From Flectonema sp. DT1601 (taxonomy: Eukaryota > Euglenozoa > Diplonemea > Diplonemida > Diplonemidae), in NCBI GenBank assembly GCA_964019425.1, contig OZ025830.1:558001-622000 (forward strand): DNA of 64,000 nt. The letters are read 5' to 3'. Shown here piece by piece: positions 9,185 to 19,273 of this stretch; position 1 is the stretch's first letter, and each line of letters starts with the position of its first letter. The notes under the pieces are model-generated. The model had not been told where the DNA came from. It saw only the letters and a program-made list of their open reading frames with translations, and did no database searches. A program made the position numbers and the translations under genes.

Positions 9185-11986
9185 ATGTCTGACTGGAGGC
9201 AAGAACGAAAGCAGCGCATCGAGAAGACGATCTCCGAGTCGAGGGGGAGCTTAAGCGATCTGCTGGAGACGATAAATAGAAATAGCAATGGTAAACGAAA
9301 CAGACACCTACACTCTGAAAGAAAAGTGCTTGGGGAGATAACACCGGCACGAAATCAGGAAATCAAGTGTGAGAGAAAGCGCGAGGGGTTGCGAACATCT
9401 CCGTTACGCACCGGCGGTGATGATAGCTGTCGACCTGTTACTCTGAAAAACTTCTCAAACACATTAGTTACGCAGCAGACTGCGCAGCAGCCTACGCAGG
9501 AACTCGATATTTCCGATTCACGAAGGAAGACAATTAAAGTGGTTGAGAGTCACTTAACCCATAAGGAAATCAGCAGTAAGACTGTTAAAGCTACGACAAG
9601 CAATCCTCATATTGAGTCATCGATTGTCGAGAGCAGTAGTACAGAGTTGTATCTCCGATCACAACTCAGTAGTTCAAATGCGAGCCTTGAGTTCCCTAGC
9701 TCATACGAAGAGGAAGTAAGTAGTGATTCTGTACACGCATTTTTCTCTGGACAATCACCTGGCAAGTCTTCTGATAGACCTTATGAGACTGAACAGGAAC
9801 AGGCCGATCTTCAAGTAGATATCAATGACGTGACGGACGATACACATTCGTTTACAGGTGCAAAGTCATTCACAATTCCTAGACGGTCAGAACATGTGCA
9901 ACGTATTATTGATCGCTCTCTTGGAGATGGTTTTAAAATAAAAACGAGCGCAGTGGAGCGCGCCAACAGCATCCTTTACCGCAATGTAAACGCTGTGCTT
10001 GCATCACCGATTCCGGGAAGTTCCGGAGAATCTCTATCACAAGCCAAATCATCGTCAGCTACCGAAGCTATCTTAGCGTCACCAGTCTTTTCACCTTCTC
10101 GATGTAATCAAGAAGAGAAGCTTTCTGACTGTAGTACACATACAATTACTGATAAACTGAAGGGTGATCAAAGGGTTTCGCCTTCCAGATATCGCCGCTC
10201 CTCATCAACAGATTCATCTCGTAGACTTGACAGACAACGTAGTCTCAGCTCAGATATCACACACGGAACTCCTTTAGCAAGGAGGACTAGCCGCGTGAAT
10301 CACGGTCGTGTTTCTTCTCCGCAGGCAGATTTTACATCCCAACAATTGGATAAAAGTCTTGACTGTGCGGAAAGGAAAGTCACGCGGACATCCTCTACTC
10401 CAGCGTCTGCGCGATATTCCCCGTGGAAAAGTATATCGGAATTAACACCAAGAAATAAACATAATCCGAAACAAGAGGTCAATACATATAAATCAGATCG
10501 CAAGTCAACATCCCTCTGTAATAGCCGCCAAGAAAATCTTCCGAGTTCTCCCTCTCCTTTTAGAGTATCTGGTAGAAATAGCTCTGCTAGTAGACGTGTG
10601 GATAAATTTGGTAGATCAGCATCAGCACCTGCTGCTGCAAGAAAAACAGTATCTGGGAGTGTTCAAAGAGCTGACAGAAGCAAAGAAATTCCCTCTCTTG
10701 AAAGCAGAAAGTTACAGAGTCGTTCGCTTGTTCCTGTCGTGAGAAGAAAGTCATCGGTCCAACGACAAAGTCGGGTAGATTTAGCAAGAAGTGGATTATC
10801 GTTATCAGGAAGTAGATCTTCTTCTTTAGAAAATATCACACTCGGGAATAACAAACCACGCAGGACATCATCAGCACCTGCACGAGCATTGAATACAATA
10901 AACAGAAGTCGTAATAGCCGCTTTGATAATAAAAAACCCCGTCATGAAACAATGTGCATTGAAAGGCACGATACCCCCACACGAAAACATCGTCGCTCCG
11001 GTTCGCTCCACAGCCAGAGTCCCGGTCATTTATTTGGCGTTGAGAAAAACTCTACTCTGTATAATCCAGTATTTCGGTCTTCCCCAACTAGCCGGAGAGT
11101 TGTAAAACAAAGCGAGTCAAAATTTGGGGTTCCTGTTGGAATCCCCAAGACAGTGGCAGACTTAACTCAGTCGAGTGAAAGTGAGATAAAAAATGATCAT
11201 AAAAACATAACGGGAGATCCTTTGCAGCGCTTTCGAGATTATGTTCGTAGCAAGAGTGGGCGCAATATTTCTTTTGATAATTTAGACGATGAGGAACCTT
11301 GTGACATTGATATTGGAGGTCACAACCACAAAGAAAGATTGCAATCTTCGTATTTGCACGAAAAAAAATATACTGACGCTTCAACCAGGCCTCTACCTGG
11401 AAATGGAACCCCTTCTCCTACAAACGACTACACAACCTCACAAGGGATGTTACCTGAGGTCTCCGTCAGCCCACCCCCGCGAATTGGGAGCACATTTTTG
11501 AATAGGAAAACTGAGAGTTCCCTTTATGAGGTTACTTATAAAAATAACCACCATAACCATAACTCAACTTTAAGTAATCAAGGAACATCTGAACTGTGCT
11601 TTAAGTCACAACATATTGAGAGCACTTCGGAAACGAAATCAGTGAGTCCAATGTGGGAAGAAAGAGTCAACAATGCGTCGTTAGGTAGTCCTCCCGGCAA
11701 AAATCGGTTGAGGTCTGTGAATCTGAGTAGCAGCTCAGCTGGTAAGCCTCAACAACTAATCAATTCTCATGCTGATGTAGGTCGTGTATTTGAGCAAGTT
11801 GTCAGTCCTCTCGCGCAATCTCGAGGTCCTAGGCAGTTATCACCTGACGTAACTGTTTCTCCAACAACTTGTTCTCAACCTCAAAAGACATCACCGAGTC
11901 CTCCTCGTGAGCTGCAGTCTTATAAAATATCTAGAAGTTGGACAGAAGGTTCTGATGACGATTGTGATGATGATGGTTTCTTTTAA
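9185..11986 (+). CDS. large Ser/Arg-rich disordered protein, unknown function
   Basis: Intronless, 933 residues, no recognised domain. The first 30 residues could form a basic helix (RQERKQRIEKTISESRG). The rest is Ser, Arg and Thr rich with many short basic-Ser motifs (RRTSSAPARA, RSASAPAAARK, SRRSSSTDSSRR) and ends acidic (EGSDDDCDDDGFF). Such composition is common in phosphorylated cytoskeletal scaffolds, but that is only a guess. The first ATG in the frame is used, 25 bases after a TCAG. Even codon use along the length and the lack of stops over 2.8 kb support a real gene. Confidence 0.85.
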   Translation: MSDWRQERKQRIEKTISESRGSLSDLLETINRNSNGKRNRHLHSERKVLGEITPARNQEIKCERKREGLRTSPLRTGGDDSCRPVTLKNFSNTLVTQQTAQQPTQELDISDSRRKTIKVVESHLTHKEISSKTVKATTSNPHIESSIVESSSTELYLRSQLSSSNASLEFPSSYEEEVSSDSVHAFFSGQSPGKSSDRPYETEQEQADLQVDINDVTDDTHSFTGAKSFTIPRRSEHVQRIIDRSLGDGFKIKTSAVERANSILYRNVNAVLASPIPGSSGESLSQAKSSSATEAILASPVFSPSRCNQEEKLSDCSTHTITDKLKGDQRVSPSRYRRSSSTDSSRRLDRQRSLSSDITHGTPLARRTSRVNHGRVSSPQADFTSQQLDKSLDCAERKVTRTSSTPASARYSPWKSISELTPRNKHNPKQEVNTYKSDRKSTSLCNSRQENLPSSPSPFRVSGRNSSASRRVDKFGRSASAPAAARKTVSGSVQRADRSKEIPSLESRKLQSRSLVPVVRRKSSVQRQSRVDLARSGLSLSGSRSSSLENITLGNNKPRRTSSAPARALNTINRSRNSRFDNKKPRHETMCIERHDTPTRKHRRSGSLHSQSPGHLFGVEKNSTLYNPVFRSSPTSRRVVKQSESKFGVPVGIPKTVADLTQSSESEIKNDHKNITGDPLQRFRDYVRSKSGRNISFDNLDDEEPCDIDIGGHNHKERLQSSYLHEKKYTDASTRPLPGNGTPSPTNDYTTSQGMLPEVSVSPPPRIGSTFLNRKTESSLYEVTYKNNHHNHNSTLSNQGTSELCFKSQHIESTSETKSVSPMWEERVNNASLGSPPGKNRLRSVNLSSSSAGKPQQLINSHADVGRVFEQVVSPLAQSRGPRQLSPDVTVSPTTCSQPQKTSPSPPRELQSYKISRSWTEGSDDDCDDDGFF

Positions 11987-12506
11987 TGATTTCTTCTTAA
12001 TTAGTAAATGTGAAAAAAAAAGGCTATTCTCAGTACGTACACGCATATGCGTGATCGCTTGTTATATATCGACGTGGCCATCGTCGAACAATTTTTGCTC
12101 AGGGATAGAAACTTGAAGAGAGTAAAACGTTTAAAAAAGGAAAAAAAAAAAAAAGAACTGTACTGCAAAAAAAAAAAAATTGCTCTGCCACTAAACTAAA
12201 ATATATCAATCTGGAGCCCTTTGTAGTAAGCAAAAAAAGAAGAAAATAAAACAACAGAAAATAATAATTAAAAAAAAAAAAAAAAACTTGCTTTGTTAGA
12301 TCTATCCCCTTCCCATTAGTTAGATTATGTTAGATGATCCCCCATCCCCTTTTCTTTTTCTTCTTCTTCTTCTTTTTAAATGCTTTAAAAAAAGACTAAA
12401 ACAGAAAAAAAAAAAAACACATTTTATTAAACAACGATGCCTCGATTGAATGTTTTGTTTATCATCAGTTTTTCACAATCAGAATTACTATTCCACAAAA
12501 AAAAAA
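11987..12506. other. spacer with A and T runs
   Basis: Probable 3' UTR of the preceding gene, then several A runs of 11 to 18 and a CTT-repeat patch near 12355. No further gene seen. The last bases before the next ATG are 11 A residues. Confidence 0.6.
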
Positions 12507-13352
12507 ATGGAAAGGATCAGAATCTTAACAAGCCACTTATCACCTCCAAAAGGAATTAAACGAGTAATAGTATTCAGACACGCAGAACGTGAGGATCACA
12601 TTAGACCAGAATGGTCTGCAGATTCGTTGCGGCCACATGACCCACCACTGAGTGAATTAGGAAGGAGACAGGCAAAGGAACTTGGTGAACATATTAGAGC
12701 TGCTTATCCTATGCTCGATGTAAATAATGTTATGGCGTTCTCGTCTCCGTTTGTCAGAACTGTGATGACGATGGATGGTGTTATGGGAGGAATGTTTAAA
12801 ACAAAAGAATGTCCGAAAATTAAATTAGAACAATTATTTTCTGAAAAAGGAAAGAACATTCACCGAAGAATGCGTGGACTTCACCACACTTCATTTAATG
12901 AGGGACATACACGTCAAGTATGTAATCCTATCTTATTAGGACCGAGTGACCTCATGAGTATCACTCTAGGTATTGACACCAAATACAGATCCACAACTGT
13001 CCTAAAATTTGACAGTACCGGCATGGAGAGTAAACAAGACGGAGAAATTTCTACAATCCAGGACCGTTTGTCTTCTGGCATTCAACCGTTTTTGTCACAG
13101 TTTGCTCCTTCTGATCCTTCAACTGCTTTTGTTGCTACTCACGGTGGGGTTAGTCGTCATCTTATACAGGCACTTACAGGGAAATTCCTCTCCTACCGTC
13201 CAGGATATTGTCACTGTCACGTTCTTGAGTTTGATGATATAAATAACTGTTGGATAATAAAGTATTCTTGGTTGCCAGCTTCCAGTAGTGTAAAAGACGG
13301 CTCTAAACAACTGATTGCTCAATGGAAGAGTCCGTGGCCTGAGAAAAACTGA
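12507..13352 (+). CDS. histidine phosphatase superfamily protein (PGAM/UBASH3-like)
   Basis: 281 residues. Phosphate-pocket residues are visible: Arg-His in VIVFRHAERED near residue 24 (the nucleophile His, with RHA instead of the usual RHG), a second Arg in SSPFVRTVMT, and the second His in VATHGGVSRH. Length and arrangement fit branch 1 of the histidine phosphatase superfamily. The longer insert between core strands is more like eukaryotic UBASH3/PGAM-type proteins than glycolytic mutase, so substrate is unknown. The Met at 12507 is chosen because it directly follows an A-rich leader and precedes the conserved fold; an in-frame extension upstream is low-complexity. Confidence 0.8.
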   Translation: MERIRILTSHLSPPKGIKRVIVFRHAEREDHIRPEWSADSLRPHDPPLSELGRRQAKELGEHIRAAYPMLDVNNVMAFSSPFVRTVMTMDGVMGGMFKTKECPKIKLEQLFSEKGKNIHRRMRGLHHTSFNEGHTRQVCNPILLGPSDLMSITLGIDTKYRSTTVLKFDSTGMESKQDGEISTIQDRLSSGIQPFLSQFAPSDPSTAFVATHGGVSRHLIQALTGKFLSYRPGYCHCHVLEFDDINNCWIIKYSWLPASSSVKDGSKQLIAQWKSPWPEKN

Positions 13353-13600
13353 AACTATTAAACGATTGGTGTCATAATTTCATTGTTAAGAATTTAATCT
13401 CTTTTAAGAATTTATTGATAGATCGTATTGTTCAACAGAGTCGATGATATTTTTCACTTTTAAAGATTTTCAGCACACAGCTGGAAATTGAAAAATTGAG
13501 GACCAGCCTACCCAAAAGTTTGATCTGCTTCGTTACAAATTAATTTTCATTTCCAATCCCCATCCAGGTATTCGTATCTAAGTAGTAAAAAAGACCGAAA

Positions 13601-16600
13601 ATGGATTTCGATGATGAAGTCGACTACACCGACATTCACTTGAAGGTCGGAGGTGATGACGCAGATGCGCTGCTTCCATTGGAGAGACGTGCAGCCATCA
13701 CTCAGTTTAGAGTGTTCGCTAGATTGAGACCATTCATCCCTGAGGAATTACAGGTGATCAACAAAAGTGGTAAGGATCTGATGTCCACCATTGAAATGGA
13801 AGGAAACAAGACCTTTCCTCTGAACCCAGACAACAACTGGGCTCCAAGTAGAGAATTTGAATTCGATCGCTCCCTTTGGTCGATTCCAAAGGAACAGGTC
13901 TTGAAGCCTACTCCTCACTTCTACAACAACATCCACGAAGAGTGTACGAACCAGGAAGAGATGTACAAGATCGCAACCCGTGACGCAAAGAACGGAGTTT
14001 CGATGGTTGACAATGCGTTCCTTGGAATCAACAGTTGTGTGTTGACCTACGGTCAAACATCATCTGGTAAGACATACACCATGATGGGAAAGTACGGTGC
14101 TGAGCACCCTGAGGAAGAGAAGGGTATTATCCCTCGTGTGTGTGGAGAACTCTTCACGAAGGTGAACGAACGTCGTGAAATGGAGGCTGCCAAGGAAGAT
14201 CCGGCGAAGAGATGGGAACTCGACGTGGATGTGACTTTCGTTGAAATCTATCTCGAGAAGGTAAGAGATTTGTTGGATCCTGAGTTGAGACACAAATCCC
14301 ACAAGCAGGCTGTCCGTGCAACTCTCGGTCAGGGAGCTCCAGGAAGCACTCAGGCTGGAGACACTGCTTCGGCCCTTGCGGCGATGAAGGAGGCGAAGGT
14401 TCGTAGAGATCCTTTGACTGGTCCTTTCGTTGAGGGAATTGAGCACGTTCCTGTGAAGTCGTGGCAAGACTGCGTGAAGGTGTTGGAACGTGGTTCAAAG
14501 CACAGAACTACTGCCCAGACAACTGTCCACGACAACTCCTCGCGTTCGCACGCGATCTTCACCATTACCCTGAAGCAGAAGCGTCTCCTCAAGGCTTCGC
14601 GTGCCGGAAATGAGTACGAACGTAAGTCTGGACGTGTCAACTTGGTCGATTTGGCTGGATCTGAGAGAGGAGGAGGAACCGCCTACGTCACTGAGTCAGC
14701 AGCGATTAACAAGTCGTTGATGGCCTTGAGACGTGTCATCGACTCACTTTGTGAGCGTCAGGAGAAGATCTTTGAGCGTCAGGCAGCTGAGTTGGACGGC
14801 CGACCAATTCCGGGAGGAACTCTTCCCCACGTTCCATACAACGACTCGGTGTTGACTCGTCTTCTCGAGGACTCCATTGGTGGTAACGCGAAAACTGTCA
14901 TGATTGCGAACTTGACTCCTTACTGGGTATTCTACGAGGAGACACTCCGTACTCTTGAGTGGTGTCAGAAGGCAAAGAAGTTGGTAAACATTGTACGTGT
15001 CGTTGATGAATCCGATGTATGTGATTGTTTTGTTTTGTTTTGTTTTGTTGGTTTTAAAGGTTCTGCACATCGGTCTGTGTCGGAACAACAAGATTGTGAC
15101 AAGGTCGTGAGAACACAGATGGTTCAGCAAACAACAAACAAACCCAAAACCAGATTGTAAAGAAGACCATGATGGGAAAGATCGGTGAGCTCGCGGGAGC
15201 ACTTCAGAACACCAAGGCGACTGTTGAAGGACTCTCAGGTATGTTATTGTGTTGCTCTACTTGGTGTGCGTGATGTCTTCCTAATCACTGTGTGATAGCT
15301 TCCTTCAGCCTGATTTCGGTCGAAACTTTAAAATCTTTCGCCATCACTATGATGGTGATGCATTCGTTCTGCCCATCTAGTCTTATTGAGGTAGTAACAA
15401 CACAAGGTATTTCTCGTGGCCAGGTCCATTAGTTTGGCAACTGCCGCATCCTGAAAAATTCTTGTGCACAAGGCATTCTTAAGAACTGAGCTAGAAGAAG
15501 GGGGACTTACATTCAATTTTTAAGGTTTATGCAGCGGAATAGCAGGAATATTTTTCTGTAACGGGAAAATATCAACACGCAGAATGTACTTTTCGGACCC
15601 CATTGTGTTTTTATTTTTATTCACCGAGTGAGTAGAGTTTTATGAATGAAAGAAATGAACAACAAGACAAAGCAAAACAGATGAGCTTGAGAGAAGACAG
15701 AAACTCATTGAAAACATGACGAAGAAGAACGATGAGGCTAACGCTAAGATTGCTGAGCTGAAGAGGGAGTATGTATTACAGAGTACAATGTGAAACAGAA
15801 ATAATAACAACAATAACAACAACAACACCAAAATCAACAGACACGAGTTGCACAGAGAGAAGAAAGCAGCGATCACCATTCAGTTGGCCTGTTACATCCA
15901 CAACTTCAGACAGAAGAAGTTGAGACGCAGACAGCAGGTGCTCGATGCCGAAGGAGCAGCCGGCACAGCGAAGAAGGAATTAGCTGCATTGGAAGCGAAA
16001 CACGAAACCCTAGTTGAGACTCTTATGAGACACAACGTCACCATGGGCCGCATCAAGGAAAAGGCCACTGAAGTTGCCGGTGCCACTGACGAAACGATCG
16101 CCAAGGCACAGGAGGCCGGTGCGTCGACTCCTGAGGAGTTGAAGAGGGAGCTAACGGACAAGCAGAACAGTGTTGCTGAGAAGCGCAATGAACTTTTGAA
16201 GCTTCAGAAGCAGAAGGATGATGCTGAAGAGCTCTTGGCTGCATACCAACAGGAGCGTGAGGACCGCGCCAAGTCCGCAGACAGCAAGCGTTTGAAGGCG
16301 ATTGAGATGAAGAAGATTATGGAAGCTGAGATCCTTGGAGAGGCACTCGCTGGTGGTGAATACGCCAGCGTTCTTTCTGAGGGAGTTTCACTTGCCGAGG
16401 GGAGAGACAAGGTGTCCTTGTTTGAAATGGGACCAAACGACAAGTGGGGACCATCCCTTGAGTTCGATGATGAACTTCGTAGGATCAAGGAGGCACGTGA
16501 GGAAGCGAAGCGGAGACTTGCTAAGGCCGAGGAATCGAAGGAGTCGGCGGAAAGACAAAAGCAAAAGCTTCGCGACCAGGTCGCAACTGAGAACAGTAAA

Positions 16601-16669
16601 ATCTCATCTCTCGACAAGTCCATCGCGCAGTTGCAAAAGCAAATCCAAGATGCGAGCGGTTGCATGTAG
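13601..16669 (+). CDS. N-terminal-motor kinesin with coiled-coil tail, copy A
   Basis: join(13601..15016,15154..15238,15681..15768,15841..16669), 805 residues. The motor starts at about residue 35 (FRVFARLRPF). P-loop GQTSSGKTYTMMG lies near 150, switch I NSSRSHAIF near 312, switch II LVDLAGSE near 348, and the motor ends near 470. An IQ-like helix (AAITIQLACYIHNFRQKK, about 540) and a long charged coiled coil follow. All three introns start GTATGT and end CAG; splice phases (0, 1, 2) restore one frame. Intron 2 (442 bp) is mostly repeat R1, and intron 1 holds a TTTTG repeat. It moves on microtubules by ATP hydrolysis; the subfamily could not be assigned. A CATCCAG at 13561-13567 is a candidate acceptor for the mRNA 5' end. 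Confidence 0.93.
15261..15571 (+). repeat. repeat R1, copy 2 (kinesin A intron 2)
   Basis: Same element as at 8372-8694, lacking about 10 bases (CAGTCTCCTT) present in the other two copies. It fills most of the 442-bp intron and starts about 20 bases after the 5' splice site. Confidence 0.9.
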
Positions 16670-16819
16670 GACCAACGCGGTCTATTTTTTTTCGTTCTCT
16701 TTTCTCTTTCTCAATTTGAATTCTTGTCAACCATCCCTCCCTGCTCCTCCACTTCCTCCTTGATAGTCTGTCCACTTCGTAATTTACTGTCAAAATGGAA
16801 ACAACAAAGTTCCCCCTTC

Positions 16820-18871
16820 GAGCCCCCTTCTGAGTTCTTTTTGTGTCGAAAACCCTTTGTATGAAATAAGAATAGTTGTGGACAGCGCATGTAATGTATT
16901 TCTCTCTCTTGCAGTTTAAACAGAAAACAACGGAAAAAAAAAAACAAAAAAAAAAAAAAAACTGGAATGGTGATTACTAGTCGTTAAATAGTATTTCTTA
17001 TATTGAAGACGTTTCTTTCTACCAGGTACACAAACGTGTGAGAGATGTGATTAGTTTTGATATATCGAAATCATTAAAAATCCGCTGAAAACACTTAAAA
17101 AGTAGATACGAAGCTGATGGATAACTAACTTTTGTTGATCAACGCACGATGTTGTTTGGAATTTGTACTTTTAGTTCTTTTCCTTTAACCCTAGAAAAAG
17201 AGGCAAAACCCCTGTTTTTGAGAAGAATTGAAAAAAATTGACAAGGGAGAAAAGGGTGTGTGGAGAAAGGTACAAAAGAATTACGGAAGGAAAGACACCC
17301 CCCCACGTTATTTATCCAAGCCTCCCCGCGCATTGAAAAAACACTGAGGTCACCTGAGAAAATGCAACAACAACCTAATAATATACTGTTGCTTAAGACC
17401 CCTGGGTTCGCTTTGATTTTGGCGATTTTGTAGGAAGGTTGTCAATATTCTCGTGATATTGTTCGAAGCAGGGATCAATGCATAAGAAGACCTCACATTA
17501 TGAACAGGAAATTGACGACCTCACTCTTTTTGAAGAACAAATTCTTCAAAAAACTGGAAGTATCGCATTAGCGTGGGTAATGACATTTTGTGCGCCTTTG
17601 ATGTGTTCAATGTGATCAATAAGTTGAGAACATAGCCTCTTTTTGAACTGAGCACATATCTCGACGTCTTTTCCAGACTTTTTTTTGGAGAGTGAAAATG
17701 TTGAAAATAGAAATCTCTAGCAAGTAGTGAATGATTTTCAGGGTCCAGCGTATTGTCACAAGAGAAAAAAAGAAGAAGAGTTTTTTTATCAGAAAAAGCT
17801 AGTGATTTTTGCACAATCATATAAAAAAAACGAAAGGCCACGAAAGTGGCCTTCAGTGTTTCTATCGTTAAAGGGAAAAGGACGCCGCTTTTAGGCGAAA
17901 AAACTTATCACATGCGACACCCGAACTATTGTAAGACGAGACCCAATGCAAAGGGGTATAACTTTGCAAAAAAGAAAAAATCCTGAGTTGAAAACTCAAG
18001 GTTTTGGGGTTTCCCAAAGCAACAACAACAAAATAATTACAAAAGTTTTCTCAAGAAGCGTTTCTGGAACGCAACACAAGCAAAGCGCTACGGCGATTTT
18101 TAAAGTAACCTTTTAAGGGACTTCCTTCTCCGGAAAATCACGCACACCGCCAATTAGACGGAGAGCACAAATCAGAACCCTAATTAGCTACACCACACCC
18201 CCATCAGCATCTATCGGGTATTCTTAAAAGTGTGATGGCCTGGTCTTTACTAAAAGAGAAAGACATGAATTCAAAACGCAAACGTTATTAGGTAGTAGAA
18301 TCTGATAAAGATACTAGCTGCTGATATTAAATTAAACACAACACGACTACAAAAAGCCAATCTCCCAAAACTGCAAGAAACGTTCTATTGAGGAACATCG
18401 AAAGTGAGAACCTGTCAGCAACGATCACAAACCATCCTCAGATTGCTGGTTTTCATTTAACGTAAATCTTGGTTCTACCCGACGTGCACGAATGTCACAC
18501 TACATAGTGGCCCTCATCTCTTTTGATTCTATTATTGTTAGGGACATTCTCAAAGGAGTGACAGACCGACGTCTATCATTCAACTATTAAATTTTAAACA
18601 TCAATAATATTGTTTTCACAACTCCAATGAAGGAGAACTCACAGTAGAAGTGATAAAACTCAGCTGATCAAAAGCAAAATATATGCTAGCCCGTCCTGGC
18701 GAGCTCCGATGGATATTAAGAAATCAGTTCTTTTGAAATAGACCAATCGATGGATCCGATTTGTTAATAAATAAACTAAAATGAAGTCCCTTAGAACTTA
18801 CTGATGAAGGCCTAGGAGGGACAAGTAGTATAAGATTAAGGCTCCTGAAATTACGTACAATGTGTTTTTAT

Positions 18872-18909
<38 letters not shown>

Positions 18910-19194
18910 TTTGATTTAGTACACTATCTTATAATAAACTCATATTTCTAACTTCTGTTGATGCACTTGTTTGGTACATTTTTGTTATCATTTTTTCTTT
19001 TTTTCTTTTTAAAAGGATCTGACACTATTATCACATGAAATAACTCTCACAGTCTATCTGATTGTAGTCGATGTATTATGACTCGCCTTGTTTGTTGGAT
19101 AATCTGTTGGTGTTTTCCACTGAATAGTATCTATCACTTTCGTATAGTTTCGGTTTCGGTCGTTGTGTTGCAACAACGTCACTTGGGAGATTCA
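16820..19194. other. 2.4-kb spacer between the kinesin copies
   Basis: No protein gene. Holds the 3' UTR of copy A, A runs near 16934-16960, a string of hairpins at 17823-18072, and a T run of about 30 at 18875-18903. The sequence from about 17830 to 18600 is less homopolymeric than other spacers here. Confidence 0.6.
17823..18072. ncRNA. candidate structured RNA: six hairpins in series
   Basis: Within 250 bases lie AAGGCCAC-GAAA-GTGGCCTT (17834-17853), CGCC/GGCG (17883-17897), TGCAAAG/CTTTGCA (17947-17968), a bulged CCTGAGT/ACTCAAGG stem with a TGAAA loop (17982-18001), TTTGGG-GTTT-CCCAAA (18003-18018) and GCGTT/AACGC (18058-18072). On the minus strand the first hairpin is followed by T8 (17830 down to 17823), like a transcript end. 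No known RNA family was recognised; transcript strand and existence are unproven. Confidence 0.3.
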
Positions 19195-19273
19195 GATCTG
19201 CTTCGTTACAAATTAATTTTCATTTCCAATCCCCATCCAGGTATTCGTATCTAAGTAGTAAAAAAGACCGAAA

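Larger units (their letters stand above)
13522..16819 (+). repeat. direct duplication, unit A (kinesin gene)
   Basis: 3.3-kb unit repeated at 19195-22506 with near identity. It covers the last 80 bases of 5' leader, all four exons, all introns and the start of the 3' UTR. Edges are sharp: both left edges start GATCTGCTTCG and both right edges end TCCCCCTTC. Because introns are included, it arose through DNA and not through a reverse-transcribed message. Confidence 0.95.

Noticed and set aside
13748-16793. Several minus-strand open frames of 90-150 codons under the kinesin genes
   Set aside because: Shadows of the kinesin exons; repeated exactly in the second copy and without protein-like features of their own.
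17823-17853. Hairpin plus T8 on the minus strand resembling a bacterial Rho-independent terminator
   Set aside because: The surroundings are eukaryotic and no bacterial gene lies upstream of it; kept only as part of the hairpin string.
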